Below, in pieces: positions 41,001-49,653 of a stretch of 64,000 nucleotides of DNA; within the stretch, counting starts at the first letter, position 1, and each line of letters starts with the position of its first letter. Position numbers and translations under genes: made by a program. A model generated the notes under the pieces. The model did not search any database. It saw only the letters and a program-made list of their open reading frames with translations, and was not told the DNA's origin. Origin of the DNA: Blattabacterium cuenoti (GTDB lineage Bacteria > Bacteroidota > Bacteroidia > Flavobacteriales > Blattabacteriaceae); the NCBI RefSeq assembly GCF_014252395.1, contig NZ_CP059219.1, positions 562,431-626,430 of the forward strand, read 5' to 3'.

Positions 41001-42794
41001 TTAGTTTTTAACTTTTAAAAGTGTCATGAAAGCAGATGATGGTATTTCTACTTTTCCTATTTGACGCATTTTTTTCTTTCCTTTTTTTTGTTTCTCTAAA
41101 AGTTTTCTTTTCCTTGTTATATCTCCTCCATAACATTTATCTGTTACATTTTTTCTAAAAGCTTTAATTGTTTCTCTTGCTATAATTTTTCCAGATACAG
41201 AAACCTGTATAGGTATATTAAATTGATGTTTTGGAATTAATAAAGCTAATTCTTTACATATTTTTTTTGCTAAAAAAAAAGCCTTTTTTTTATGAGATAA
41301 AATAGATAAAGATTCTATTTTTTCATAATTTATGAAAACAGTAATTTTTTTTAAATCTGAATTTCTATACCCAATAAAATTATAATCAAAAGAAGCGTAT
41401 CCTCTAGATACTGTTTTTAACTTATCATAAAAATCAAATATAATTTCAGATAAAGGCATTTCAAATGTAATTTTTATTCTACCTGAAGTTAAATAATGTT
41501 GATCTTCTATTATAACTCCACGTTTTTCAATACATAAAGACATTATATTTCCTATGTAAATATCTTTAGTAATAATAGAAATTAAAACATAAGGTTCTTC
41601 TATTTTTTTTAATTTATACATTTCTGGAAAATCAGAAGGATTATTTATTAATAAAGTTTTATTATTTTTTTTATATAATTTATAGGAAACATTAGGAATT
41701 GTAATAATTATAGAAATTCCATATTCTCTTTCTAATCTATCTTTAACTACTTCCATATGAAGTAATCCTAAAAAACCACAATGAAATCCAAATCCTAAAA
41801 CAGGAGAAGATTCAGTTGTAAAAGAAAAAGCAGCATCATTTAACTGTAATTTTTCTATAGAAGAACGTAATTCTTCATATTTATCAGAATTTATTGGATA
41901 AATACTAGAGAAAACCATAGGTTTTGCCTCATCAATTTTTTCTATTGCTTTTATTGCTGGATTATTAGCATCTGTAATCGTATCTCCAACTTTTACTTCG
42001 TAAGTATTTTTTATACCAGAAACTACATATCCAACATCACCTGTATCAATTATTTTTTTAGAAATACGTTTTAACTTAAGAATTCCTATATCATAAGCAT
42101 TATAAACTTTTCCTGTAGACATAAATCTCAATTTTTGTCCTTTTTTTATACTTCCATTTTTTATTCTAAAAAAAGCTTCTATTCCTGTAAATGGATTATA
42201 TAAAGAATCAAAAATAAAAGCTTGTAATGGAGCTTTAGGATCCCCTTTTGGAGCAGGTATACATGTAACAATTTTATTTAAAATATTTTTAATTCCTAAT
42301 CCTATTTTAGCGCTAACAGGAATAATATCTTCCATTTTACATTTTACTAATTCCATTATTTCTTCCATTACTTCTTCAGGAATAGAATCTAATAAATCAA
42401 TTTTATTCAAAACTGGAATAATTACAAGATTTTTCTTTAACGCTAAAGAAAGATTAGATATAGTTTGAGCTTGCACACTTTTAGTACAATCTACAACTAA
42501 TAGAGCTCCTTCACAAGCTGCTATAGAACGTGAAACTTCATAAGAAAAATCTACGTGTCCTGGTGTATCTATTAAATTAAGAGTATATGTTTTATTTTTA
42601 TATTGATATTTCATTTGAACAGCGTGACTTTTAATAGTTATTCCACGTTCTTTTTCTAAATCCATATCATCTAATAATTGATTATGTTCACCTTCAGAAA
42701 CTGTTTTTGTTAATTCTAATAATCGATCTGCTAATGTACTTTTTCCATGATCTATGTGTGCAATAATGCAAAAATTACGAATGTAATTAATCAT
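41001..42794 (-). CDS. lepA: elongation factor 4 (LepA)
   Basis: Ribosomal back-translocase GTPase. G motifs: AHIDHGKST, DTPGHVDF, NKIDL. The EF-G-like domains are followed by the LepA-specific C-terminal domain with YGGDITRKRKLLEKQKKGKKKMRQIG. At 597 residues it is complete. A tRNA-Arg gene and pth lie upstream on the same strand. Confidence 0.98.
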   Translation of the reverse strand: MINYIRNFCIIAHIDHGKSTLADRLLELTKTVSEGEHNQLLDDMDLEKERGITIKSHAVQMKYQYKNKTYTLNLIDTPGHVDFSYEVSRSIAACEGALLVVDCTKSVQAQTISNLSLALKKNLVIIPVLNKIDLLDSIPEEVMEEIMELVKCKMEDIIPVSAKIGLGIKNILNKIVTCIPAPKGDPKAPLQAFIFDSLYNPFTGIEAFFRIKNGSIKKGQKLRFMSTGKVYNAYDIGILKLKRISKKIIDTGDVGYVVSGIKNTYEVKVGDTITDANNPAIKAIEKIDEAKPMVFSSIYPINSDKYEELRSSIEKLQLNDAAFSFTTESSPVLGFGFHCGFLGLLHMEVVKDRLEREYGISIIITIPNVSYKLYKKNNKTLLINNPSDFPEMYKLKKIEEPYVLISIITKDIYIGNIMSLCIEKRGVIIEDQHYLTSGRIKITFEMPLSEIIFDFYDKLKTVSRGYASFDYNFIGYRNSDLKKITVFINYEKIESLSILSHKKKAFFLAKKICKELALLIPKHQFNIPIQVSVSGKIIARETIKAFRKNVTDKCYGGDITRKRKLLEKQKKGKKKMRQIGKVEIPSSAFMTLLKVKN

Positions 42795-42833
42795 AATAAA
42801 TTATTGATTATTTTTTAAGTTAAAAATAAAACA

Positions 42834-42906
42834 TAACCTTGAAGGGATTTGAACCCCTACCATAGGTATCGGAATCCTATATTCTATCCAATTAAACTAC
42901 AAGGTC
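42834..42906 (-). tRNA. tRNA-Arg (anticodon CCG)
   Basis: 73-base cloverleaf on the minus strand: acceptor GACCTTG/CAAGGTT with a G-U first pair, weak D stem GTTT/GAAT, anticodon loop TTCCGAT, T arm AGGGG/CCCTT with TTCAAAT, discriminator A, no encoded CCA. The anticodon stem TAGGA/ACCTA has an A-A mismatch at 31-39. It lies 2 bases past the end of pth and is probably cut from a pth-tRNA-lepA transcript. Confidence 0.92.
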
Positions 42907-42908
42907 TA

Positions 42909-43484
42909 CTAAAAATTATTTTTATTGAATAAGTTCATTGTTTGTTCCAATCCATTTGTAATAAAAGAAAATATTATTTGTATTCCTATATCTAATCTAG
43001 AAAACAAATAATCTATTTCTTTAATTTTCCAATTACTTAATACATAATCTATTTTTTCTTTTTTTTCTTTATTATTTTTAATACCAAAACGAAGTCGTGC
43101 ATAATGTGATGTATTTATTTCCTTTTCTATGCTTTTCAATCCATTATGACCTCCACTTCCTCCTTTTCCTTTTAAACGAAAATTACCAAAATTGAGATAA
43201 ATATCATCAGATATTATAAGAATATTTTTTAATAATATTTTTTCTTTTATCATCCAATACTTAACAGCTATACCACTATTATTAACATAAGTATAAGGCT
43301 TTAAAAAAAAAAGTTGTTTTTTTTTATTATAATTAAATTCTGAAATAAAACCTAATTTTTTTTTTGAAAAAGAAAGATAATATTTCTTTACAATTTTATC
43401 TAATACTAAAAAACCAAGATTATGTCTTGTTTTTTGATATAAATTTCCAGGATTTCCTAATCCTGTTATTAAAAATTTTTCCAT
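42909..43484 (-). CDS. pth: peptidyl-tRNA hydrolase
   Basis: Recycles peptidyl-tRNAs dropped from the ribosome. GLGNPGNLYQKTRHNLGF contains the catalytic His and the conserved Asn; ISDDIYLNFGNFRLKGKGGSGGHNGLKSI holds the second Asp/Asn group. The length of 191 residues is normal. It is followed directly by tRNA-Arg(CCG). Confidence 0.96.
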   Translation of the reverse strand: MEKFLITGLGNPGNLYQKTRHNLGFLVLDKIVKKYYLSFSKKKLGFISEFNYNKKKQLFFLKPYTYVNNSGIAVKYWMIKEKILLKNILIISDDIYLNFGNFRLKGKGGSGGHNGLKSIEKEINTSHYARLRFGIKNNKEKKEKIDYVLSNWKIKEIDYLFSRLDIGIQIIFSFITNGLEQTMNLFNKNNF

Positions 43485-43509
43485 TTTAAAAAAATAATGA
43501 TTATTTTAA

Positions 43510-44388
43510 TTAACCAATAGTTTCGTAAACTTTCATTCCTATATCAGCAGGAGATTTTACTATATGTATACCATTTTTTTCCATTATACTCATTTTAACT
43601 TGTGCTGTTTCTATTTTTTTTTCTATAATAGCTCCAGCATGTCCCATTGTTTTCCCTTTTGGAGCAGTTTGTCCTGCTATAAATCCTATTATTGGTTTTT
43701 TATTTTTTTGATTATTTATCCATTCTACAGCATCAATTTCTAATTTTCCTCCTATTTCTCCTATCATCACAATACATTCTGTTTCTGAATCTTTCAAAAA
43801 TAATTCTATAAGTTCTTTTATATTCATTCCAATAATTGAATCTCCTCCTATACCAACAGCCGTAGAAATACCATAACCAAATTTAACTATTTGATCTGCT
43901 GCTTCATAAGTAAGAGTCCCTGATCTAGAAATTATTCCTATCTTTCCCTTTTTATTAAAAACAGAATTAGGCATAATTCCTACTTTTGCTTTTTTAGGAG
44001 AAATAACACCAGGACAATTAGGACCAATTAAACGAGATTTTTTATTTTTTTTTAAAAAATGTTTAATTTTAATTGCATCGGAAACTGGAATTCCCTCTGT
44101 AATACAAATTATTAATTCAATATTCATATAAGCAGATTCTAAAATAGCGTCTGAAGCAAAAATAGAAGGAACAAATATGACGCTTACATTAGCTTCTGTA
44201 TTATTTATAGCTTCTTCTACCGTATTAAAAATAGGAATTCCTAAACAAAAACTACCACCTTTACCTGGGGTAATACCTCCTACAATGTTAGTTCCATAAT
44301 TAATCATTTGTTCAGTATGGAATAACCCTTCTTTTCCTGTTAAACCCTGTACAATAACTTTAACATTATTATCTATCAAAATACTCAT
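43510..44388 (-). CDS. sucD: succinyl-CoA synthetase alpha subunit
   Basis: CoA-binding subunit carrying the active-site phosphohistidine. It shows VQGLTGKEGLFHTEQM, GPNCPGVI, SRSGTLTYEAA and the phospho-His loop GKTMGHAGAIIE. At 292 residues it is complete. The beta subunit sucC is not in this window. A gap of about 184 bases with no visible gene separates it from lpxC/fabZ. Confidence 0.96.
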   Translation of the reverse strand: MSILIDNNVKVIVQGLTGKEGLFHTEQMINYGTNIVGGITPGKGGSFCLGIPIFNTVEEAINNTEANVSVIFVPSIFASDAILESAYMNIELIICITEGIPVSDAIKIKHFLKKNKKSRLIGPNCPGVISPKKAKVGIMPNSVFNKKGKIGIISRSGTLTYEAADQIVKFGYGISTAVGIGGDSIIGMNIKELIELFLKDSETECIVMIGEIGGKLEIDAVEWINNQKNKKPIIGFIAGQTAPKGKTMGHAGAIIEKKIETAQVKMSIMEKNGIHIVKSPADIGMKVYETIG

Positions 44389-44572
44389 AATATTTAATTT
44401 TTATAAATAATCTATTTTATACAATAAAAACTAATAATTTTTATTTTTAATACAGAAAATATTAAAAATATTTATTTTCTAATATCTATAAAAATTATAT
44501 TCTATTTTAACTTTTTTAAGTTTATATTTTTTTTAAAATTTTATATATTTTTATTACATTTAAAATTAAAAT

Positions 44573-45868
44573 TTATAGAAATTTATTATTATTATTTTTT
44601 ACAATTTTTGCTATTACTTCTGCCTCTACTACAAGTTTATTATTTACGAAACCTTTACCATGCATATGAACAATTCCTCTTCTTATAGATGATAATAAAT
44701 AAACTATAAAAATAATAATATCTCCAGGAACTATTTTATGTTTGAATTTAACTTTATCTATTTTCAATAAATAAGTAGAATACAATTTAGGATTACTAAG
44801 TTTATTTAGAACAAGAATTCCTCCAACTTGAGCTATTGCTTCTATTTGCAACACTCCAGGCATTATTGGTTCATTTGGAAAATGACCTATAAAAAAATAC
44901 TCGTTCATTGTTACATTTTTAACTCCTATTACACAATTTTCTGTTAAATCTATAATTTTGTCAACTAAAAGAAATGGAGGTTTATGAGGTAAAATTTTCA
45001 TAATACTTTTTATATCGAAAATAGGTTTTCTTGTTAAATCAAACTTAGGAAGTTCATTTTTTTTAAATGTTTGTATTCTTTTTATTAATTCTTTTAAAAA
45101 TTGTATTATGATACAATTATTTGGATTATAAAAAATTAATTTTCCTTTTAATTTATATCCTATTAAAGTTAAAAATCCTATAATATCTAAAAGAATATGT
45201 TTTGCAATTTCATTGGATTCTTGACAAGAAAATGTAGAATGTTCAAAAGAACAATTTATATTTATAGTTTTGTATTTTTCATAAATACAAAAAACTTTTG
45301 AAGTTGCTATTTTTTTTTGAAATTGATTTAAATTTTTTAAAATGGCGTTTTGTGTATTAATAAATTTCGATTGAAAATCAATTATTGTTATTATTTCTAA
45401 TTTTTTAGAAGGTAAAGCTATAATTTCTCTTCCTGTTTTTTTATTTTCTAAAGATATAATATCTGTTATAGAATAATATTTTCTACTTGCATTTTGTTCT
45501 ATAATTCCTACTTTTTCAATAGCTTCTACAAAATGTTTAGAAGATCCATCCATTATAGGAATTTCAATATTATCTAATTCTATAATAACATTATCTAAAT
45601 CCATTCCAGTAAGAGCAGCGAGAAGATGTTCAACAGTATATATTTTTAATTTATCATTTCCTAAAATAAGACCTTCATTTATTCTTTCTTTTAAAAAAGA
45701 AGAAAAATGTACCTTAATACAAGGTTTTTCTTTTATATCTGTTCTAACAAAAATAAATCCTGTATGTTCTGGTGCTGGTTTAAAAGTTATTGTTATTTTT
45801 TTTTCAGTATATAAACCAAATCCTTTTAAGGATATTTTTTTTGCAATAGTTTTTTGCTTATCAAGCAT
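44573..45868 (-). CDS. lpxC: LpxC-FabZ fusion; LpxC half degenerate, FabZ half intact
   Basis: Fused UDP-3-O-acyl-GlcNAc deacetylase and 3-hydroxyacyl-ACP dehydratase, normal in Bacteroidota (about 460 residues; here 431). FabZ (about 285-431) keeps its His329 in GHFP and Glu343 in QIEAIAQ. The LpxC half keeps the zinc ligands His81, His224 and Asp228 and Glu80, but the positions of E. coli His19, Lys239, Asp246 and His265 are Tyr20, Ile225, Phe232 and Asn251, the RTF strand reads KVF, and the GGDxxNAIV segment is deleted. Deacetylase activity is doubtful; dehydratase activity looks sound. Confidence 0.93.
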   Translation of the reverse strand: MLDKQKTIAKKISLKGFGLYTEKKITITFKPAPEHTGFIFVRTDIKEKPCIKVHFSSFLKERINEGLILGNDKLKIYTVEHLLAALTGMDLDNVIIELDNIEIPIMDGSSKHFVEAIEKVGIIEQNASRKYYSITDIISLENKKTGREIIALPSKKLEIITIIDFQSKFINTQNAILKNLNQFQKKIATSKVFCIYEKYKTININCSFEHSTFSCQESNEIAKHILLDIIGFLTLIGYKLKGKLIFYNPNNCIIIQFLKELIKRIQTFKKNELPKFDLTRKPIFDIKSIMKILPHKPPFLLVDKIIDLTENCVIGVKNVTMNEYFFIGHFPNEPIMPGVLQIEAIAQVGGILVLNKLSNPKLYSTYLLKIDKVKFKHKIVPGDIIIFIVYLLSSIRRGIVHMHGKGFVNNKLVVEAEVIAKIVKNNNNKFL

Positions 45869-45948
45869 ATATTTTTATAGAAAATGAGTTTTTAAATATT
45901 AAAAAATAAAAAACTTTATGTAATTTACACTATAGCATTACAGTAAAC

Positions 45949-46047
45949 ATGAATTTTTCAAAACGTATCGCTTTGTTTTTTATAGGTTTTACTATTGGTA
46001 TTTTAATTTTATTATTTTTTTCTTATAATACACCTAATACACCTTAA
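45949..46047 (+). CDS. 32-residue membrane micro-protein
   Basis: ATG at 45949 gives MNFSKRIALFFIGFTIGIL followed by a hydrophobic stretch and a short polar tail, ending TAA at 46045. One transmembrane helix after a Lys-Arg cluster, with a Gly-x-x-x-Gly-like face. It resembles the N-terminus of a longer small membrane protein I associate with the region before rpmH in Flavobacteriia, so it may be a shortened remnant. It lies 5 bases upstream of rpmH on the same strand. Confidence 0.5.
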   Translation: MNFSKRIALFFIGFTIGILILLFFSYNTPNTP

Positions 46048-46052
46048 ATTAG

Positions 46053-46202
46053 ATGAAAAGAACATATCAACCTTCTAATAGAAAAAAAGTTAATGTTCAT
46101 GGATTCATGAAACGTATGAACACAAAAAGTGGTCGTATTATTTTATCTAGAAGAAGAAAAAAAAGAAGAAAAAGATTAGCAGTTTTTAATTATAAAAAAT
46201 AA
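46053..46202 (+). CDS. rpmH: 50S ribosomal protein L34
   Basis: A 49-residue, very basic protein beginning [12 protein letters not shown] and containing [13 protein letters not shown] and a run of Arg/Lys near the C-terminus, the full L34 signature. ATG at 46053, TAA ending at 46202. It is flanked by minus-strand lpxC/fabZ and the M14 peptidase gene, and preceded by the membrane micro-protein. Confidence 0.96.
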   Translation: MKRTYQPSNRKKVNVHGFMKRMNTKSGRIILSRRRKKRRKRLAVFNYKK

Positions 46203-46208
46203 TTTATA

Positions 46209-47369
46209 TTATATTAAATTAAAATATTCTATATCTCCAATTTCTGGAAATTTTTTACCTTTTTTTCCACAAAATTTTTTTCCTAAAGAAATATTTTCTT
46301 CGTAAGAAAAAAAATTAGATAAATCACCTATATCGACTATTTTTGAAAAAACATTAACATCCTTTTTATCATAAAAAAATTTTTCAAAATTCATTAAACC
46401 TATATCTACTAAAAAATTTTTTTTATTTTTTTGTATTTGAACTTTTCTATAGATTTTATCTAATAAAATTTTTTTATTCTCTATAATAGAAAAATAAGAT
46501 TTATAATTTTTTTCTATTATATTTTTTTGAGAAGCAAAAAAATAAATACCTGCAAGAATAGATAAAGTTTTATATTTTCTAATTATTTCTTTTTTAAAAT
46601 CTTTCATATAATTTCCTGCTTCAAAAAGTACACAAGGATAACCTAATTGTTGCAAAACATCTCCAGTTGCAGTAGGATATAATTCATCTGAATATCTTCC
46701 TATAGATCCAATATTAGGTAATACTTTTTGTAATTCTTTTACTATAAAATATATAACTTCCATAGATTTTATTCTGCTAATAGAATAAATATTTCCTTTT
46801 ATAGAAGGAGATAGGAAAGATAATATTGCCGGATTAAAAAATTTACTTCCTACATTATAAATACTTCTTTGATCGTGTAAATTAAATAATATATGAGGTT
46901 TATTTTTATCTATTTCTTGAAATAATATTTGTATTTCTGGAGATTGTAAACTAATAGCATCTCTATTTAAATCAATATTTATAGCATTTCTTCTTTTATA
47001 TTTTTCAGATCCATCAGGATTTAACATTGGTATAAACATAATAGTTAATTTTTTAAAAAAAAAATTAACTATTTCTTCATTATTTTTTTTTAAAAAATGA
47101 AGAATATCAAACATAGATTTTGTACCTGTAGTTTCATTTCCATGCATTTGAGACCAAATAAATATTTTTTTTTCTCCTATTCCCCATTTAATTTTAAATA
47201 TTTTTCTTTTTTCTATAGATAATCCTACAGGAATAATAGAACATATATTTTGATATTTATCTATTATTTTTAATAATTTAGAATATTTAAATATTTTATA
47301 AGGTTTAATATCTTTATCTTTAAAAAGATCATAATTTTTAAATAAATATTTAATATCAAAAAGAGACAT
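46209..47369 (-). CDS. M14-family zinc carboxypeptidase
   Basis: The zinc site is visible: SQMHGNETTG gives His and Glu, NLHDQR the second His; DLNRD supplies the substrate-binding Asn-Arg, and LFEAGNY the catalytic Glu. At 386 residues it matches a flavobacterial cytoplasmic M14 family. No signal peptide is seen. The substrate is unknown; peptide recycling or murein-peptide trimming are possible. Confidence 0.88.
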   Translation of the reverse strand: MSLFDIKYLFKNYDLFKDKDIKPYKIFKYSKLLKIIDKYQNICSIIPVGLSIEKRKIFKIKWGIGEKKIFIWSQMHGNETTGTKSMFDILHFLKKNNEEIVNFFFKKLTIMFIPMLNPDGSEKYKRRNAINIDLNRDAISLQSPEIQILFQEIDKNKPHILFNLHDQRSIYNVGSKFFNPAILSFLSPSIKGNIYSISRIKSMEVIYFIVKELQKVLPNIGSIGRYSDELYPTATGDVLQQLGYPCVLFEAGNYMKDFKKEIIRKYKTLSILAGIYFFASQKNIIEKNYKSYFSIIENKKILLDKIYRKVQIQKNKKNFLVDIGLMNFEKFFYDKKDVNVFSKIVDIGDLSNFFSYEENISLGKKFCGKKGKKFPEIGDIEYFNLI

Positions 47370-47571
47370 AATAATTTCAAAATTTTTAATTTTTTTATAT
47401 AAATTCTATAGTTTATTTTTAATAAAATTGTTTTATCTTTTATCTTTTTATATTTAATTTAACTGTTAAAAACAATAACAATACATGATATTTTTTATAT
47501 TAACATCAAAAATTTATATTCAATGAAAATAAGTATTTATTTTTTTAGAAGACGAATTTTTAATATTTATT

Positions 47572-48384
47572 ATGAAGAATTATTTTAAAATAAATTATAT
47601 AGAATCAATTTTATTAATAGTAGGATTTATAGTTTTAAATCTTTTTAATGTCATTTTTAGAAAATTATTGATTTCTATTAATTTACCTGAAAGTATGATG
47701 TTTTCAATATCGTACACTATTCCTTTTATTTTTTTATTTATTTTCATTTCTCATCAAGCTCAAAAAAAAAATCTTTTTATAGATTTGACTATGAAGTTAT
47801 CTCCATGGTATTTTTATATTGTGATGTTTTTTATGATGTTATGTATGATCGTTGTCAATGAATATTTATCTTCATTAGTTCCAAGAGATGGGCCTATATT
47901 AGGTAATATGTATAAAGAAATTGAAGAATTTTTAAAAGAAGAAATAAAAACACCAATACCTTTTTTTTCTACTACAGTATTATTAGCACCTATATGTGAA
48001 GAAGTTCTTTTTAGAGGTATAATTTTAAATGGAATGTTAAAAAATAAAATTCACCCTATTAAAGCTATTTTATTTTCTTCATTTTTATTTGGATTAACTC
48101 ATATGAATCCATGGCAATTTGTAGGAGGATTTATTATTGGAAGTTTTATTGGATTTATTTATTTTATAACAACTTCTATTATAGATTGTATATTATTACA
48201 TGTATTTAATAATGCTTTTGCTATATTTACTATGTTTTTTTTTATGAAAAATGAAGAAATTATTTCACAAGAAATAACTGTTAATTTTTGGATTATTTTA
48301 ATAATAATTTTTACTACAATTATATCCGGTTCTATTTTTCTTTTTAAAAAAAGAAAAAAAATATTTTTAAATAAAAAAAAATAA
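47572..48384 (+). CDS. CPBP family intramembrane glutamic protease
   Basis: A 270-residue polytopic protein with about eight hydrophobic segments. The CPBP (Abi) motifs are present: EEVLFRGI with the Glu-Glu pair and Arg, FGLTHMN with His, and a later HVFNNAF. Family members process prenylated or envelope proteins; the substrate here is unknown. It is preceded by about 200 bases with no recognisable gene and followed by a 350-base spacer. Confidence 0.88.
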   Translation: MKNYFKINYIESILLIVGFIVLNLFNVIFRKLLISINLPESMMFSISYTIPFIFLFIFISHQAQKKNLFIDLTMKLSPWYFYIVMFFMMLCMIVVNEYLSSLVPRDGPILGNMYKEIEEFLKEEIKTPIPFFSTTVLLAPICEEVLFRGIILNGMLKNKIHPIKAILFSSFLFGLTHMNPWQFVGGFIIGSFIGFIYFITTSIIDCILLHVFNNAFAIFTMFFFMKNEEIISQEITVNFWIILIIIFTTIISGSIFLFKKRKKIFLNKKK

Positions 48385-48495
48385 AATATTTTTAATAATT
48401 AACTCTTTTTTTTGAAGATTATGGATTCAAAGTAGAATATATAAATAGAGAACTTGTTATTTATTCTTAATATATATTACAACAACAAAAAAATA

Positions 48496-48532
48496 TTGAT
48501 CATATTCAAAAATTACTTTTGAATATGATCAA
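48496..48532 (+). terminator. 16-bp perfect hairpin between CPBP gene and rnz
   Basis: Arms TTGATCATATTCAAAA (48496-48511) and its exact complement (48517-48532) with a 5-base loop ATTAC. It is immediately followed by a second 8-bp hairpin. There is no clean T run, so a terminator or a stable RNA element are both possible. Confidence 0.5.
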
Positions 48533-48550
48533 ATATTCTACAAGAATATT
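48532..48550 (+). repeat. second inverted repeat adjoining the 16-bp hairpin
   Basis: AATATTCT-ACA-AGAATATT is a perfect 8-bp inverted repeat sharing its first base with the end of the previous stem. Confidence 0.5.
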
Positions 48551-48735
48551 ATTGTAATTACATGCAACTAACAAAAATGGGTTTGTATGGATTTATATAT
48601 GGTCCTATATTGATTCTAAAAAACTACAAATATAGTTTATATGAAATGACTATTTCTAAAAAAATAAAATAAGTCATAGAATAAAATCTTTTTTAAAAAA
48701 TTTGTAAAGTTCATAAATAATAGAAATTTTTAATA

Positions 48736-49653
48736 ATGAAAAAATCTTCAATAACTATTTTGGGATGTCATTCTTCTATACCTACAAATAAATTTTATCC
48801 TACTGCTCAAATATTAGAAATGAAAGGTTTTTATTTTCTTATTGATTGTGGAGAAGGAACTCAAGTTCAATTAAGAAAAGCAAAAATAAAATTGAACAAA
48901 ATAATACATATATTTATATCCCATTTACATGGAGATCATTTTTTTGGATTAATAGGATTATTATCTACATTTCATTTATTGGGTAGAGAAAAATCAGTAA
49001 GTATTTTTGCTCCAAAAGGATTAAAAGAAATTATTGATGTTCATTTTAAATGGTCTTATACTAAGCTTAAATATTATATAGACCACATTGAATTATCATC
49101 CAATAAAATAGAAAAAATAATGGATAATAAAAAAATAGAAATTTTTTCAATACCATTAAAACATAGAATTTATACTAATGGATTTATTTTCAAAGAAAAA
49201 CCTAATAGTAGAAAATTAAACATGGAAGAAATTAAAAAAATTTCTGATATAAAAATTAAAGATTTAAAAAACATAAAATTAGGAAAAGATTTCAAAACAA
49301 ATAATGGAAAAATAATACCTAATTACAAATTAACATTTGATCCTCCAAAAATATTATCTTATGCTTTTTGCTCAGATACCTCTTTTTATTTACCTATAAT
49401 AGAACATATCAAATATGTTGATTTATTATATCACGAATCTACATTTTTAAAAATAGAAGAAAACAGAGCTATTAATACAGGACATTCTACTGCAAAACAA
49501 GCTGCTTGTATAGCTAAAAAAGCTAAAGTTAAAAAATTATTATTAGGTCATTATTCAAATAGATTTCCTAATATTAAAGATTTTGAAAAAGAGGCTAAAG
49601 AAATATTTTTTAATGTAGAAGCTTCAGAACCTCTTAAAACATATTTTTTATAA
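48736..49653 (+). CDS. rnz: ribonuclease Z
   Basis: Metallo-beta-lactamase-fold endonuclease that trims tRNA 3' ends. This fits a genome whose tRNA genes here lack encoded CCA. It shows LGCHSSIPT, DCGEGTQVQLRKA, the zinc motif SHLHGDHFFGL and LLYHESTF, GHSTAKQAA and LLGHYSNR further on. Length is 305 residues, the short bacterial form. The 3' end overlaps the convergent permease gene by 6 bases. Confidence 0.96.
   Translation: MKKSSITILGCHSSIPTNKFYPTAQILEMKGFYFLIDCGEGTQVQLRKAKIKLNKIIHIFISHLHGDHFFGLIGLLSTFHLLGREKSVSIFAPKGLKEIIDVHFKWSYTKLKYYIDHIELSSNKIEKIMDNKKIEIFSIPLKHRIYTNGFIFKEKPNSRKLNMEEIKKISDIKIKDLKNIKLGKDFKTNNGKIIPNYKLTFDPPKILSYAFCSDTSFYLPIIEHIKYVDLLYHESTFLKIEENRAINTGHSTAKQAACIAKKAKVKKLLLGHYSNRFPNIKDFEKEAKEIFFNVEASEPLKTYFL

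Larger units (their letters stand above)
48385..48735. other. 350-base spacer with two tandem hairpins and no convincing gene
   Basis: No frame of useful length is found; the longest is a 36-codon ATG frame at 48562-48672 with no recognisable motif. Short open stretches in several frames (for example one coding EDYGFKVEYINREL) could be debris of a decayed gene. Two perfect hairpins occupy its middle. It lies between two plus-strand genes, CPBP protease and rnz. Confidence 0.6.

Noticed and set aside
48562..48672. 36-codon ATG frame before rnz
   Set aside because: No motif, no family resemblance, and typical of chance frames in this spacer.
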